A stretch of 47,236 bases of DNA from CAYFZR01 sp964347835 [NCBI: uncultured archaeon] (GTDB lineage Archaea; CAYFZR01), in assembly GCA_964347835.1 (NCBI GenBank), contig CAYFZR010000011.1, positions 1 through 47,236 on the forward strand, read 5' to 3'. The notes beneath the pieces are model-generated. The model saw nothing but the letters and a program-made list of their open reading frames with translations, was not told where the DNA came from and made no database searches. The translations under genes were made by a program, and so were the position numbers. Positions 9,010-16,990 of this stretch are shown piece after piece. The stretch's first letter is position 1, and every line of letters starts with the position of its first letter.

Positions 9010-9031
9010 ACCTCTTAAATGTACCTCTTAA
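9010..9031. repeat. Direct repeat in the leuA/leuC divergent promoter, possible operator
   Basis: The nine-base word ACCTCTTAA occurs at 9010-9018 and again at 9023-9031, a period of 13 bases. It lies between the divergent leuA and leuC genes, just downstream of the predicted leuA TATA box. The copy nearest leuA includes its leader SD, so a bound protein could block both transcription and ribosome access. A dimeric Lrp/AsnC-type regulator is one candidate; none is encoded in the window. Confidence 0.35.
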
Positions 9032-9045
9032 CTATTTTACTACTC

Positions 9046-9055
9046 TCTTATAATC
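9046..9055 (-). promoter_or_regulatory. Predicted TATA box of the leuA-ilv operon
   Basis: On the minus strand the sequence reads GATTATAAGA. A start about 25 bases downstream would give a transcript beginning near 9025 and a leader of about 30 bases to leuA. No clear BRE element is visible. This is a pattern match only. Confidence 0.4.
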
Positions 9056-9068
9056 TTTTTGTGGAAAC

Positions 9069-9080
9069 CCTTTTAAACTT
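9069..9080 (+). promoter_or_regulatory. Predicted TATA box of the leuC-leuD-leuB operon
   Basis: CCTTTTAAACTT lies about 40 bases before the leuC ATG, which would place transcription start near 9100 and leave room for the GAGG ribosome site. It is one of several CTTTTAAA-type boxes in this window, all near 5' ends of genes. Confidence 0.45.
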
Positions 9081-9111
9081 AGAGATAAATCTCAAGAAAA
9101 GAGGAATCCCG

Positions 9112-10353
9112 ATGAAACGAACTCTTTCAGAAAAAATACTTTCAAGCTCTAGTGGTAAAAAACAAGTTTCTCCGGGGGATATAGTAGACGCTAAGGTAGA
9201 TATCGTTATGATAAACGATATAACTGGTCCAACCGCGATAAATGCTTTTAAAAATATTGGAAAACCAATTTGGGACAAGAATAAGATTGTTGTGGTGAAT
9301 GATCATATTGTACCTCCCTCTACTGAGCATGCTGCTAGATTGCATAGACAGATGAAAAATTTTGCCAGAGAAGAGGGTATAATCCATTACTATGATTCTG
9401 TTGGGATCTGCCATCAAGTATTACCAGAAAAAGGACATGTTTCTCCGGGAAAAGTAATTTTAGGAGCAGATTCTCATACATGCACTTATGGAGCCTTTGG
9501 TGCCTTTGCAACAGGTATAGGCTCGACGGAAGCCGCAGCAGTATTTGCTACTGGTAAAATTTGGTTAAAGGTACCAGAAACCATAGAGATTAAGGTAGAA
9601 GGAACTTTAAAAGATATGGTAACCCCAAAAGACGTAATTCTTAATATAGTAGGCGAAATAAAGGCTGATGGAGCCTCTTATAAAGCCATAGAGTTTAGAG
9701 GGAATACAGTTAAAGATATGAGCATGTCAGGGAGAATGACTCTTTGCAATATGGCGGTAGAAATGGGGGCTAAGGTAGGGCTTATAGAGCCAGATAAAAA
9801 GACACAGGAGTTCTTAAGAGACAGAAACGTGGAATTTAAGCACATTAAGAGCGAAGGAAAGTACGAGAGGACTTATAATTTTGATGTCTCGGACTTGGAT
9901 CCTCAAGTAGCAAAACCTCATAGAGTAGATAGTGTAACAAGCGTTACCGAAGTGGAGGGTATTGAAATAGACCAAGGCTTCATTGGAACATGTACAAACG
10001 GAAGATTAGATGATTTAAAACAAGCAGCAATGATATTAAAAGACCAAAAGGTAAATGAAAATTGTAGGCTTATAGTCATACCTGCTTCATTAGAAGTTTA
10101 TAATCAGGCTTTAGAGCAGGGACTGATAAACATATTCTTAAACTCAGGCGCCTTAGTTTGCCATCCAAACTGCGGACCCTGTTTAGGCAGTCACGAAGGC
10201 GTTTTATCGGAAGGGGAAGTATGTATATCGTCTTCAAATAGAAATTTTCCAGGAAGGATGGGTAGCAGGGAAGCAAAGATTTATCTTGCCTCTCCAGCAA
10301 CTGTTGCCGCTTCAGCAATCAGAGGACAGATAATTGATCCTAGAGGTATTTGA
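9112..10353 (+). CDS. leuC: 3-isopropylmalate dehydratase large subunit
   Basis: This aconitase-family subunit isomerises 2- to 3-isopropylmalate, and in archaea also citramalate to methylmalate. The length is 413 residues, right for the archaeal LeuC/HacA branch. Cluster Cys residues are seen in GTCTNGRLDDL and in CHPNCGPCLGSHEG near residue 350. Also present are the DSHTCTYGAFGAFATGIGST substrate loop and the C-terminal NRNFPGRMGS. A longer frame opens at 9019, but that extension is not conserved-looking and overlaps the promoter. The ATG at 9112 follows GAGG by seven bases. It is followed directly by leuD. Homoaconitase activity cannot be ruled out by sequence alone. Confidence 0.95.
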   Translation: MKRTLSEKILSSSSGKKQVSPGDIVDAKVDIVMINDITGPTAINAFKNIGKPIWDKNKIVVVNDHIVPPSTEHAARLHRQMKNFAREEGIIHYYDSVGICHQVLPEKGHVSPGKVILGADSHTCTYGAFGAFATGIGSTEAAAVFATGKIWLKVPETIEIKVEGTLKDMVTPKDVILNIVGEIKADGASYKAIEFRGNTVKDMSMSGRMTLCNMAVEMGAKVGLIEPDKKTQEFLRDRNVEFKHIKSEGKYERTYNFDVSDLDPQVAKPHRVDSVTSVTEVEGIEIDQGFIGTCTNGRLDDLKQAAMILKDQKVNENCRLIVIPASLEVYNQALEQGLINIFLNSGALVCHPNCGPCLGSHEGVLSEGEVCISSSNRNFPGRMGSREAKIYLASPATVAASAIRGQIIDPRGI

Positions 10354-10836
10354 ATGGGAAGAGCATTTAAATTTGGAGACGACGTGGACACGGATCAAAT
10401 AATACCTGGAAAATATCTCATATTGCAAGATCCAAAAGAACTCGCTAAGCATGTTATGGAAGGAGTAGATCCTAATTTTGCTAAAAAAATGAGAGAAGGA
10501 GATATTATAGTAGCAGGAAAAAACTTTGGATGCGGCTCTAGCAGAGAACACGCCCCCATAGCATTGAAAAATAGCGGAGTAAAATGCATCATAGCAGAGA
10601 GTTTTGCAAGGATATTTTACAGAAACTCCATTAACATAGGATTTCCGATACTAGAACTTAAAGATGCTGCGAATATTATAGAAGATGGAGATATTCTTGA
10701 AATAGATCTCAATAAAGGGGAGATTAGAAACATTACGAGGGAAGTAGTTTATCATTCTAATCCATTACCTAAATTTATAGTAGATATAATTGAGTCTGGA
10801 GGTCTTGTGGAGTACATAAAGAAGAAGGAGGATTAA
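10354..10836 (+). CDS. leuD: 3-isopropylmalate dehydratase small subunit
   Basis: This is the swivelling-domain partner of LeuC. At 160 residues it matches archaeal LeuD. Seen are [14 protein letters not shown] near residue 10 and the substrate-binding loop [13 protein letters not shown] near residue 60, where the residues after the loop help set substrate size in this family. Its ATG follows the leuC TGA with no gap, with GAGGT ten bases upstream, so the two subunits should be made in equal amounts. Confidence 0.95.
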   Translation: MGRAFKFGDDVDTDQIIPGKYLILQDPKELAKHVMEGVDPNFAKKMREGDIIVAGKNFGCGSSREHAPIALKNSGVKCIIAESFARIFYRNSINIGFPILELKDAANIIEDGDILEIDLNKGEIRNITREVVYHSNPLPKFIVDIIESGGLVEYIKKKED

Positions 10837-10837
10837 A

Positions 10838-11974
10838 ATGAGCAGTTATAAGATATCAGTACTTCCTGGAGACGGAATTGGACCCGAAGTAATAAATGAA
10901 GGAATTAAAGTACTAAATGCAATAGAAGAAGTAGAAGATTTAAACTTCCATTTTATTGAGTTTCCATACGGAGCAGATTACTACTTAGAGACCGGCGAAT
11001 TGTTGCCAGAAGATGGACTCGAAGAGATTGAAAGGACAGACGCCATATATTTAGGCGCGTTGGGAGACCCCAGGATAAAGACCGGAATACTAGAACAAGG
11101 TATATTGCTGAAGATGAGATTCTACTTTGATCAGTTCATAAACTTGAGACCTGTAAAATTATACCCTAATGTTCCCTGTCCCTTGAGTAACAAGAGTTAC
11201 GAAGACATTGACTTTTACGTTGTAAGAGAAAATACAGAGGACTTCTATATCGGCATTGGCTCAAAATTCAAAGGAAAAAAAGATAAAAAGGAGTTGGAGG
11301 TTGTCAGAGAACTATATAAATTAAAATTCGATGTTGAAATAAACTCGGACAGAATTGAGGAGGTAGCCTATCAGATAGGTTTGATAAGCAGATCTGGTAC
11401 TGAAAGGGTAATTAGATACGCCTTTGAATTGGCAAAAAAGAAAAATAGGAATAGAGTAACCTCGGTAGACAAGGCAAACGTATTGACCGAGATATACGGT
11501 CTTTGGAGAGAAGTCTTCGAAGAAGTTGCAAAGAACTATCCAGATATCGAATATGAATTTTCTTTCGTCGACGCCATAACTATGTGGTTCGTCAAGAACC
11601 CTGAATGGTACCAGGTTGTGGTAACTCCCAATATGTTTGGCGACATTATAACAGATTTGGGTGCAATGATCCAAGGGGGCTTGGGACTTGCACCAGGCGG
11701 TAATATAAGCACGAAGAAGGTATCTATGTTTGAACCCATCCATGGTAGTGCACCAAAGTACAAAGGAAGGAATGTTTCTAATCCTCTTGCCACCATTTTA
11801 GCAGGACAAATGATGTTGGAGGAACTGGGAGAGGAAAGTGCTGCAAACTTAATCGAAAGATCAGTTATAGAGGTTTTAAGTGAAGGAAAGGCGTTTACAT
11901 ATGATCTTGGGGGGAGCGCAAAGACCTCTGAGGTAGGTGATGAAGTAGCAAAGCGAATTAGAACCCTTGCTTAA
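10838..11974 (+). CDS. Isocitrate/isopropylmalate dehydrogenase family, tartrate-dehydrogenase-like
   Basis: This is an NAD-dependent beta-decarboxylating dehydrogenase of 378 residues. Catalytic Lys and Asp motifs are present (TSVDKANVL, then [24 protein letters not shown]), along with [10 protein letters not shown]. Position after leuCD, with GGAGG before the ATG, says it is the 3-isopropylmalate dehydrogenase of the pathway. However, it is about 45 residues longer than usual archaeal LeuB. Its segment [20 protein letters not shown] followed by [15 protein letters not shown] looks like bacterial tartrate/D-malate dehydrogenases. The specificity helix reads QGILLKMR, with Gln where LeuB has Glu. 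The substrate may therefore be 3-isopropylmalate, methylmalate or both. Confidence 0.9.
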   Translation: MSSYKISVLPGDGIGPEVINEGIKVLNAIEEVEDLNFHFIEFPYGADYYLETGELLPEDGLEEIERTDAIYLGALGDPRIKTGILEQGILLKMRFYFDQFINLRPVKLYPNVPCPLSNKSYEDIDFYVVRENTEDFYIGIGSKFKGKKDKKELEVVRELYKLKFDVEINSDRIEEVAYQIGLISRSGTERVIRYAFELAKKKNRNRVTSVDKANVLTEIYGLWREVFEEVAKNYPDIEYEFSFVDAITMWFVKNPEWYQVVVTPNMFGDIITDLGAMIQGGLGLAPGGNISTKKVSMFEPIHGSAPKYKGRNVSNPLATILAGQMMLEELGEESAANLIERSVIEVLSEGKAFTYDLGGSAKTSEVGDEVAKRIRTLA

Positions 11975-12006
11975 ACGTTTCTAATAATGGAAAGGTGATA
12001 TATAAA

Positions 12007-12708
12007 ATGGCACTCGTATTACGTTTTAGAATAGTTCTAATTGTCCTAGTATTTTTAGCATTATTTTATTCTGTTAGTACTGCAGGCGCAATCGTGAGTG
12101 GAGTGGTAAGTCTATCTTCAAATTTTAATAAAGAGTATATTTTTGAAGGGGAGACAGTTGAATTAGTTGTAGAGTTGAGAAAAGCAGGTTTGGGAGACGT
12201 TGAAGACCTTTTTTATCTGATTGATTTTTCCGATAATTTCGAGTTGTTAGAGGGCGATAAATTTACTGATGAGATTGGTAGAATGACCAAGGAGAAATAC
12301 ATCCTCAAATACACACTTAGAGCAATTTATACCGATCCAGAGGATCCTACCGCAACCGTAGAAACGAGAATAAGTTACAAGCACGGCACTCCGCTTGGCG
12401 GAATAAAAGATAAAACTGGATTTTACAAAACAACTATATTTGTACTTCCTGATAGAAATAGGGAAGTCAATAGACTTAAAACAACATTAAATGAGAAGAA
12501 TAAGACCATTGGTTCTTTAAATAATAGAGTAGAATCTCTAAATAATACTATTGCCTCATTAAATACTCAAATTATCAATAAAGACAGAGAGATCAGCGAT
12601 TTAAAAAAAGGAAAAGGAATTCTAGGTCTACCATTTTGGTCTTTTGCATTATTATTAGGTATTGTAATAGGATTATCTATTGCGAGATTTTTAAGTAAAA
12701 AAACTTAA
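12007..12708 (+). CDS. Secreted or membrane-anchored protein with coiled coil, unknown function
   Basis: I do not recognise a family. The 233-residue product has an N-terminal signal or anchor segment (about residues 5-27) and a beta-rich outer domain of about 120 residues. An Asn-rich heptad coiled coil follows at about 150-205 (NNRVESLNNTIASLNTQI), then a C-terminal hydrophobic helix ending in RFLSKKT. This is the layout of an archaeal cell-surface protein held by its C-terminus, with the coiled coil as stalk. The start is ATG 12007 with AAAGGTGAT upstream; a GTG at 11995 lies inside that SD. It begins 32 bases after the dehydrogenase gene but looks functionally separate. Confidence 0.75.
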   Translation: MALVLRFRIVLIVLVFLALFYSVSTAGAIVSGVVSLSSNFNKEYIFEGETVELVVELRKAGLGDVEDLFYLIDFSDNFELLEGDKFTDEIGRMTKEKYILKYTLRAIYTDPEDPTATVETRISYKHGTPLGGIKDKTGFYKTTIFVLPDRNREVNRLKTTLNEKNKTIGSLNNRVESLNNTIASLNTQIINKDREISDLKKGKGILGLPFWSFALLLGIVIGLSIARFLSKKT

Positions 12709-12722
12709 GACAAAGGCTTTAA

Positions 12723-12781
12723 AAACTTTCATTTTTAAAAGATATAATCAGGTATTTTTTGTTTTCAAAAATAGAAAGTTT
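12723..12781. terminator. Long imperfect hairpin between the surface-protein gene and copA
   Basis: The arms AAACTTTCATTTTT (12723-12736) and AAAAATAGAAAGTTT (12767-12781) pair over 14 bases with a single bulged A. An inner stem of about 8 pairs surrounds an 8-base loop. It starts 15 bases after the upstream stop codon and ends just before the copA TATA region. It could be a transcription terminator or an operator in front of the copper pump. Confidence 0.4.
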
Positions 12782-12790
12782 AATACCAAA

Positions 12791-12801
12791 ACAATATTTA
12801 A
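12791..12801 (+). promoter_or_regulatory. Predicted TATA box of copA
   Basis: ACAATATTTAA lies about 40 bases before the copA ATG. Transcription would start near 12822. It begins 10 bases after the right arm of the inverted repeat at 12723-12781, close enough for a repressor on that arm to interfere with TBP/TFB. Confidence 0.35.
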
Positions 12802-12835
12802 TGTATCATCACCTAAGTAATAGGAAGAACTCACC

Positions 12836-15223
12836 ATGATGAAAAGAATAACTCTCGGAATAGAAGGCATGACTTGTGCATCATGTGCCGCTACCATAGA
12901 GAATGCCCTAAGTAAATTAGAAGGAGTTTCTGAGGTCAGTGTAAATTTAGCGGCAGAAAAGGCTTCTCTCAAGTATGATACAAGTGTTATCGGAATCGAT
13001 AAAATTATCGAAAAAATAAGAGATGTGGGATATGACGTTGAGACTAAGAAAACAACATTTCCCATCAAAGGAATGACCTGTGCATCGTGCGTTGCTACAA
13101 TAGAAGATGGAATGCGTGATGTTGATGGCATCTTATCTGTCAATGTTAATTTAGCAAGCGAAAGGGCAAATGTAGAATACTTCCATGAACAAGTTACGCT
13201 GAATGATTTAAAAAAGATCGTTGAAGATTTAGGCTATGAAGCGCTAGAGATTCCTGAAGATATCGAAAGGGAAGCGAGACAGAGAGAAATTACAAGGCAG
13301 AGAAACCTTCTTGTTTTCGGAACATCTCTAACCGTACCTATATTTCTGATTAGCGTACTTCTAAGTATAGAGACTTTTCCGGCTAAACATTACCTTCTCT
13401 TTGCCTTGACAACTCCCGTGCAGGCAATTTTAGGTTATCAGTTTTATAAAGTCTCATTTAAGGTTTTAAGGCACGGAAGGGCTAACATGGATGTCCTAAT
13501 TGCAATGGGTACTTCGGCAGCCTATTTTTACAGTTTGGCTACAACTTTCATTATTTCTGGGGAAGTATACTACGATACGGCGGCTGTAATCCTTACGTTA
13601 ATCACATTAGGTAGATATTTGGAAGCAGTTGCTAAAGGTAAGACTTCAGAGGCAATAAAGAGGTTGATGGGTTTGCAAGCGAAGACGGCTAGGGTGATTA
13701 GAAACGGTAGGGAAGTGGACATCCCGGTAGAGGATGTAGTAGTCGGAGACATCGTTATAGTTAGACCTGGAGAAAAATTGCCTGTGGATGGAATAGTAAG
13801 AGAAGGACATTCAAGCGTTGACGAATCTATGCTCACCGGAGAGAGCATTCCTGTTGAGAAAAATGTTGGCGACGAGGTTGTAGGAGCCACAATAAATAAG
13901 ACTGGGCTTCTGAAATTCGAGGCGACAAAGATCGGTAAAGATACAGCCCTAGCACAGATAATAAAATTGGTAGAGGAGGCCCAAGGATCTAAAGCGCCAA
14001 TACAAAGGCTTGCAGATAAGGTAGCAGGCATTTTTGTACCTATAGTTATAATCATAGCGTTATTAACATTCACCTTCTGGTATCTTTTCGGCATCGGTCC
14101 TGAACGTTTTACACATGCTCTACTCAGTATGGTAGCGGTTTTGGTAATAGCGTGTCCCTGCGCCTTAGGTCTGGCTACACCTACGGCAATAATGGTGGGA
14201 ACTGGTAAGGGAGCAGATTCCGGAATTTTGGTGAAAGGTGGAGAAAGCCTAGAAAGGGCTCAAAAGATAGACACGATAGTTTTCGATAAGACAGGAACTC
14301 TAACCAAAGGGAAACCGGGAGTTACAGATATTCTGCATGCAGATGGATACAAAGAGGATGAGATCTTAAAGCTCGCTGCAATCGCTGAAAAAGGTTCTGA
14401 ACATCCTTTAGGAGAGGCCATAGTTTCTAAAGCATCTGAAAAAGGACTCGAAATACTCGATCCTGAGAACTTTGAAGCAATACCTGGTCAAGGTGTCAAA
14501 GCAAAGTTCGATGGGAATGAAATATTGTTGGGAAACCGCAAATTGATGAAAAATAACGGTATAAATTTCGAGTTTTTCAATGAAAAAATAGAAAATTTAG
14601 AGGAAGAAGGAAAAACCGCGATGACGATAGCAATGAACGGAACAGTAGTGGGAGTAATTGGCGTGGCAGATACTCTCAAAGAAAAATCGAAGGAAGCAGT
14701 AAAAAAACTTCAGGAAATGGGAATTGAGGTGTTTATGCTTACAGGCGATAACCCAAGGACAGCAAAAGCAATAGCCAAACAAGTAAATATCGATCGAGTG
14801 TTAGCCGAGGTCTTGCCAGCAGAAAAGACCGAAGAAATCAAGAAACTCCAAGATGAAGGAAAGGTAGTTGCCATGGTAGGGGACGGCATAAACGATGCCC
14901 CTGCTTTAGCACAAGCTGATATTGGTATAGCAATAGGCACAGGTACTGACGTGGCCATGGAGGCTTCTGATATTACCTTAATGACCGGAGACTTGAGAGG
15001 AGTGGTAAACGGGATAAACCTCAGTAAAAGGACAATGCGCACAATAAAACAGAATCTCTTCTGGGCATTCTTTTATAATACAGTAGGTATCCCTGTAGCA
15101 GCCGTAGGTCTTTTGAATCCCATGATAGCCGCAGGAGCAATGGCGTTTAGCTCGGTTTCTGTGGTTTCAAACTCACTACGTTTGAGAAGGTATAAACTTT
15201 TAAAGAGCGAGGAGGTGATTTAA
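12836..15223 (+). CDS. copA: Cu(I)-exporting P1B-type ATPase
   Basis: This membrane pump expels Cu+ from the cytosol. Two N-terminal heavy-metal-associated domains carry GMTCASC at about residues 11-17 and 79-85. The P-type ATPase core follows in order: TGES actuator loop, [10 protein letters not shown] in membrane helix 6 (near residue 440), phosphorylation site DKTGTLT (near 484), HPLGEA, and [14 protein letters not shown]. The last two helices carry YN and MAFSS, the Cu(I)-specific P1B-1 signature, so Zn or Cd transport is unlikely. Length is 795 residues. Tandem ATGs at 12836 and 12839 are both possible starts. It is translationally joined to a YHS protein gene and followed by a small winged-helix gene that might regulate it. 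Confidence 0.97.
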   Translation: MMKRITLGIEGMTCASCAATIENALSKLEGVSEVSVNLAAEKASLKYDTSVIGIDKIIEKIRDVGYDVETKKTTFPIKGMTCASCVATIEDGMRDVDGILSVNVNLASERANVEYFHEQVTLNDLKKIVEDLGYEALEIPEDIEREARQREITRQRNLLVFGTSLTVPIFLISVLLSIETFPAKHYLLFALTTPVQAILGYQFYKVSFKVLRHGRANMDVLIAMGTSAAYFYSLATTFIISGEVYYDTAAVILTLITLGRYLEAVAKGKTSEAIKRLMGLQAKTARVIRNGREVDIPVEDVVVGDIVIVRPGEKLPVDGIVREGHSSVDESMLTGESIPVEKNVGDEVVGATINKTGLLKFEATKIGKDTALAQIIKLVEEAQGSKAPIQRLADKVAGIFVPIVIIIALLTFTFWYLFGIGPERFTHALLSMVAVLVIACPCALGLATPTAIMVGTGKGADSGILVKGGESLERAQKIDTIVFDKTGTLTKGKPGVTDILHADGYKEDEILKLAAIAEKGSEHPLGEAIVSKASEKGLEILDPENFEAIPGQGVKAKFDGNEILLGNRKLMKNNGINFEFFNEKIENLEEEGKTAMTIAMNGTVVGVIGVADTLKEKSKEAVKKLQEMGIEVFMLTGDNPRTAKAIAKQVNIDRVLAEVLPAEKTEEIKKLQDEGKVVAMVGDGINDAPALAQADIGIAIGTGTDVAMEASDITLMTGDLRGVVNGINLSKRTMRTIKQNLFWAFFYNTVGIPVAAVGLLNPMIAAGAMAFSSVSVVSNSLRLRRYKLLKSEEVI

Positions 15224-15366
15224 TGGAGATAGACCCCATATGTAAAATGGCGGTAGATGAAAGTACTGCGGAGTTTGTTAGCGAATACGAAGGGAAGAAA
15301 TATTATTTCTGTGCTAAAGGGTGTAAGGCCAAATTTGATAAAGATCCAGAAAAATATGCAGTCTAA
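15223..15366 (+). CDS. 47-residue stand-alone YHS-domain metal-binding protein
   Basis: The frame is complete but very short: ATG at 15223 overlaps the copA TAA by one base (TAATG), with GGAGGTGAT seven or so bases upstream. The product is a single YHS/TRASH-type zinc-ribbon-like module. DPICKM is at residues 4-9, then YYFCAKGCK near 27-35 and FDKDPEKY at the end, giving three Cys (7, 30, 34). In many bacterial CopA proteins an equivalent module is fused to the N-terminus of the pump. Here it is a separate protein made from the same message, so a role in delivering Cu+ to CopA or sensing it is likely but inferred. Confidence 0.88.
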   Translation: MEIDPICKMAVDESTAEFVSEYEGKKYYFCAKGCKAKFDKDPEKYAV

Positions 15367-15383
15367 TCTATGGAGTTTAAAAT

Positions 15384-15416
15384 GGAGGAAAGCAGCCCTC
15401 CTAACTTAATTTTTTA
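15384..15416 (+). terminator. Hairpin plus T-run after copA-YHS
   Basis: GGAGG at 15384-15388 can pair with CCTCC at 15397-15401, and a run of six T follows at 15410-15415. It lies 18 bases after the YHS stop codon. The stem is short, so this is a modest prediction. Archaea often terminate on the T-run alone. Confidence 0.45.
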
Positions 15417-15505
15417 ATTAGAGATTTGAGAAAACTTAAACTAATTCTCTTTCTCATTTTGATAAAAATCGTATTAAACTTTTCGAAATGCGAAATCCTA
15501 GTCAC

Positions 15506-15516
15506 CTTTTAAATAT
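15506..15516 (+). promoter_or_regulatory. Predicted TATA box of the winged-helix gene
   Basis: CTTTTAAATAT is a good archaeal TATA-like word, lying about 110 bases before the ATG. A start near 15537 would give a leader of about 80 bases. The rest of the 252-base gap between the YHS gene and this gene holds only the T-run terminator and A/T-rich sequence. Confidence 0.4.
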
Positions 15517-15618
15517 TGTAAAGTACCTAAATTATGTATAGGGAAGAACTGCTAACTTTCTCTTTCCTAACGTCTCTATTGCATTTAACTCTTCCCAAAA
15601 AACTTGGGTGAAAGGAAT

Positions 15619-15891
15619 ATGAAACTTGTGCGCTTGATTCATTTGGTTGTAGATGATTTTAACGATTTAAGGGCCTTCAATCTAGCATGCAATATTGTAA
15701 AACTGTTATCAGAGAGAAAAGAGATGACTATGGAGGAAATTTCACAGCAACTTCAGGTTGATTTGGACGATTTGGATGATATAGTTAATAAATTGATAAA
15801 AAAAGGATTGATTAAATCAGTAGCAGGTGATCTTTCCATCCAAATTACTCATGGATTAAACGAGAACATGTTACATACAGATGCTTTTTAA
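15619..15891 (+). CDS. Small winged-helix DNA-binding protein
   Basis: The 90-residue product looks like one wHTH domain. A helix (FNLACNIVKLLSERKE) is followed by MTMEEISQQLQVDLDDLDDIVNKL, the helix-turn-helix, then GLIKS and a short beta wing. It is probably a transcription factor of the ArsR/MarR-like or Lrp-like N-domain size without an effector domain. Only one Cys is present, so metal sensing by a Cys pair is unlikely. The start at ATG 15619 follows GGTGAAAGG; a TTG at 15604 in the same frame is less likely. It lies downstream of copA-YHS and directly upstream of the inverted-repeat region, either of which could be its target. The family name cannot be fixed by eye. Confidence 0.75.
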   Translation: MKLVRLIHLVVDDFNDLRAFNLACNIVKLLSERKEMTMEEISQQLQVDLDDLDDIVNKLIKKGLIKSVAGDLSIQITHGLNENMLHTDAF

Positions 15892-15900
15892 CGATTATGC

Positions 15901-15989
15901 AGCGTGGCTCGCTATGGAACGTGGCTCGTTCCATCAAAACTTTGCACAAGAATCGAGATTCTTGGCATGCCAAAAATCTATGATTTTTG
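15901..15989. repeat. Chain of short perfect inverted repeats
   Basis: Five perfect inverted repeats sit almost end to end. They are AGCG-TGGCT-CGCT (15901-15913), an 8-bp stem with the same TGGCT loop (15914-15934), CAAGAATC-GA-GATTCTTG (15947-15964), the 12-base palindrome TTGGCATGCCAA (15962-15973), and CAAAAATC-TAT-GATTTTTG (15971-15989). The first two share loop and inner CG pair but have different outer stems that still pair. It begins 9 bases after the winged-helix stop. It may be a structured RNA, a 3' UTR element or a protein-binding array. Confidence 0.6.
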
Positions 15990-16251
15990 AGCATTTAGAA
16001 AAAAGTTTTATCAAAAAAACGGCAATCCGCAATTTTATCAGACATTATTTTATTAACGGTACCAAATAAACCGTTTTATACTCCTTATTTCCTATATGGG
16101 GGTGTAGAGAGGGGGTGATAAGGTAAGATAAGATAATTTCAGTATAGTTTACGATATAACCCCCTTCTAATTTAATTAAAATTGTATTATGACCCCCTTC
16201 TAGGTCAGGCAAAATAAACTTTTTATATGTTCTGAAGTAACTCCAAAGGTT
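15990..16251. other. Gene-free stretch: one more hairpin and two pairs of G/C-run boxes
   Basis: No convincing gene is seen between 15892 and 16251. After the inverted-repeat chain there is a further hairpin, AACGGT (16055-16060) with ACCGTT (16070-16075). Next come two GGGGGTG boxes 13 bases apart (16098 and 16111) and two ACCCCCTTCTA copies 33 bases apart (16159-16169 and 16192-16202). A TATA box precedes the DUF1614 gene. The G boxes and C boxes are complementary. Confidence 0.55.
16219..16229 (+). promoter_or_regulatory. Predicted TATA box of the DUF1614 gene
   Basis: CTTTTTATATG is centred about 28 bases before the ATG at 16252, and there is no SD before that ATG, so the message is probably leaderless or nearly so. 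The ACCCCCTTCTA copies lie 17 and 50 bases upstream of the box, a usual place for an activator site. Confidence 0.5.
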
Positions 16252-16935
16252 ATGCCTCGTTTAACCTATCCACCGCTAATAATTCCTTTCATCGTAATAT
16301 TTTTCTTCCTCTTATTCACACTGTTATTACTGGTTCAGATTGGCATCTTCGGCTTTGCCTTCAAAAAACTAGGTTTTGATCCTAGGATTGTTTTCTCACT
16401 TTTATTTCTCTCTTTGTTTGGAAGCTTCGTCAATATTCCTTTTAAAAAATTTGTATCTGATTCTCCCACAGTTTCTGGTGAGGTGGTAAATTTCTTTGGA
16501 ATGAAATACGTTATACCAGTGGTGGTTAGGAGAAGGACCGTTACAATACTTGCCATAAACTTAGGTGGCGGAATAGTCCCCGTAATAGTTTCCATTTATT
16601 TAATGTCTAAAGTACAAAACATTGGAAAAGTATTATTCGCAATCTTCATACTGGCAATAATAATCAACAGGATGGCGAGACCAATAAGAGGGGTAGGTAT
16701 TGCTGTTCCAGCACTAATCCCACCTGTTCTGGCTGCGATTGCAGCATATCTTCTATCTCCTTTTGAAGCGCCAGTAGTAGCCTACATTTCTGGCACGATG
16801 GGTAGTTTGATAGGTGCCGATATACTAAATATCAATAAAATTAAGGACTTAGGGGCTCCTGTCGCTTCCATCGGCGGAGCAGGAACATTTGATGGTATAT
16901 TCTTGACCGGAATCATAGCCGTTCTCTTGACTTGA
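16252..16935 (+). CDS. DUF1614 family membrane protein
   Basis: This 227-residue polytopic protein has six or seven hydrophobic segments from residue 8 to the end. It contains the DUF1614 features NLGGGIVPVIVSIYL near residue 105, RPIRGVGIAVPALIPP near 145, and the Gly-rich end IGADILNINKIKDLGAPVAS with GGAGTFDGIFLTG. The family is widespread in archaea and some bacteria; its function is not known. The conserved Asp/Asn/Gly-rich C-terminal helices suggest a transporter or an intramembrane enzyme, but this is guesswork. It is a single gene facing an MscS gene tail to tail. Confidence 0.88.
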   Translation: MPRLTYPPLIIPFIVIFFFLLFTLLLLVQIGIFGFAFKKLGFDPRIVFSLLFLSLFGSFVNIPFKKFVSDSPTVSGEVVNFFGMKYVIPVVVRRRTVTILAINLGGGIVPVIVSIYLMSKVQNIGKVLFAIFILAIIINRMARPIRGVGIAVPALIPPVLAAIAAYLLSPFEAPVVAYISGTMGSLIGADILNINKIKDLGAPVASIGGAGTFDGIFLTGIIAVLLT

Positions 16936-16990
16936 ATTAAATGATTGATTTCGCAGAAAATTAGAACTGGTGAATGGATTACTCTAAAAT

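Noticed and set aside
9019-9111. N-terminal extension of leuC by 31 codons
   Set aside because: It covers the predicted promoter and direct repeat, is hydrophobic by chance, and lacks an SD.
15881-16069. A 62-codon open frame in the inverted-repeat region
   Set aside because: It has no SD, overlaps the winged-helix gene end, and its sequence is dictated by the inverted repeats; no domain is recognisable.
15892-16251. CRISPR array
   Set aside because: The repeated units differ in sequence and length and are hairpins rather than equal repeats with spacers.
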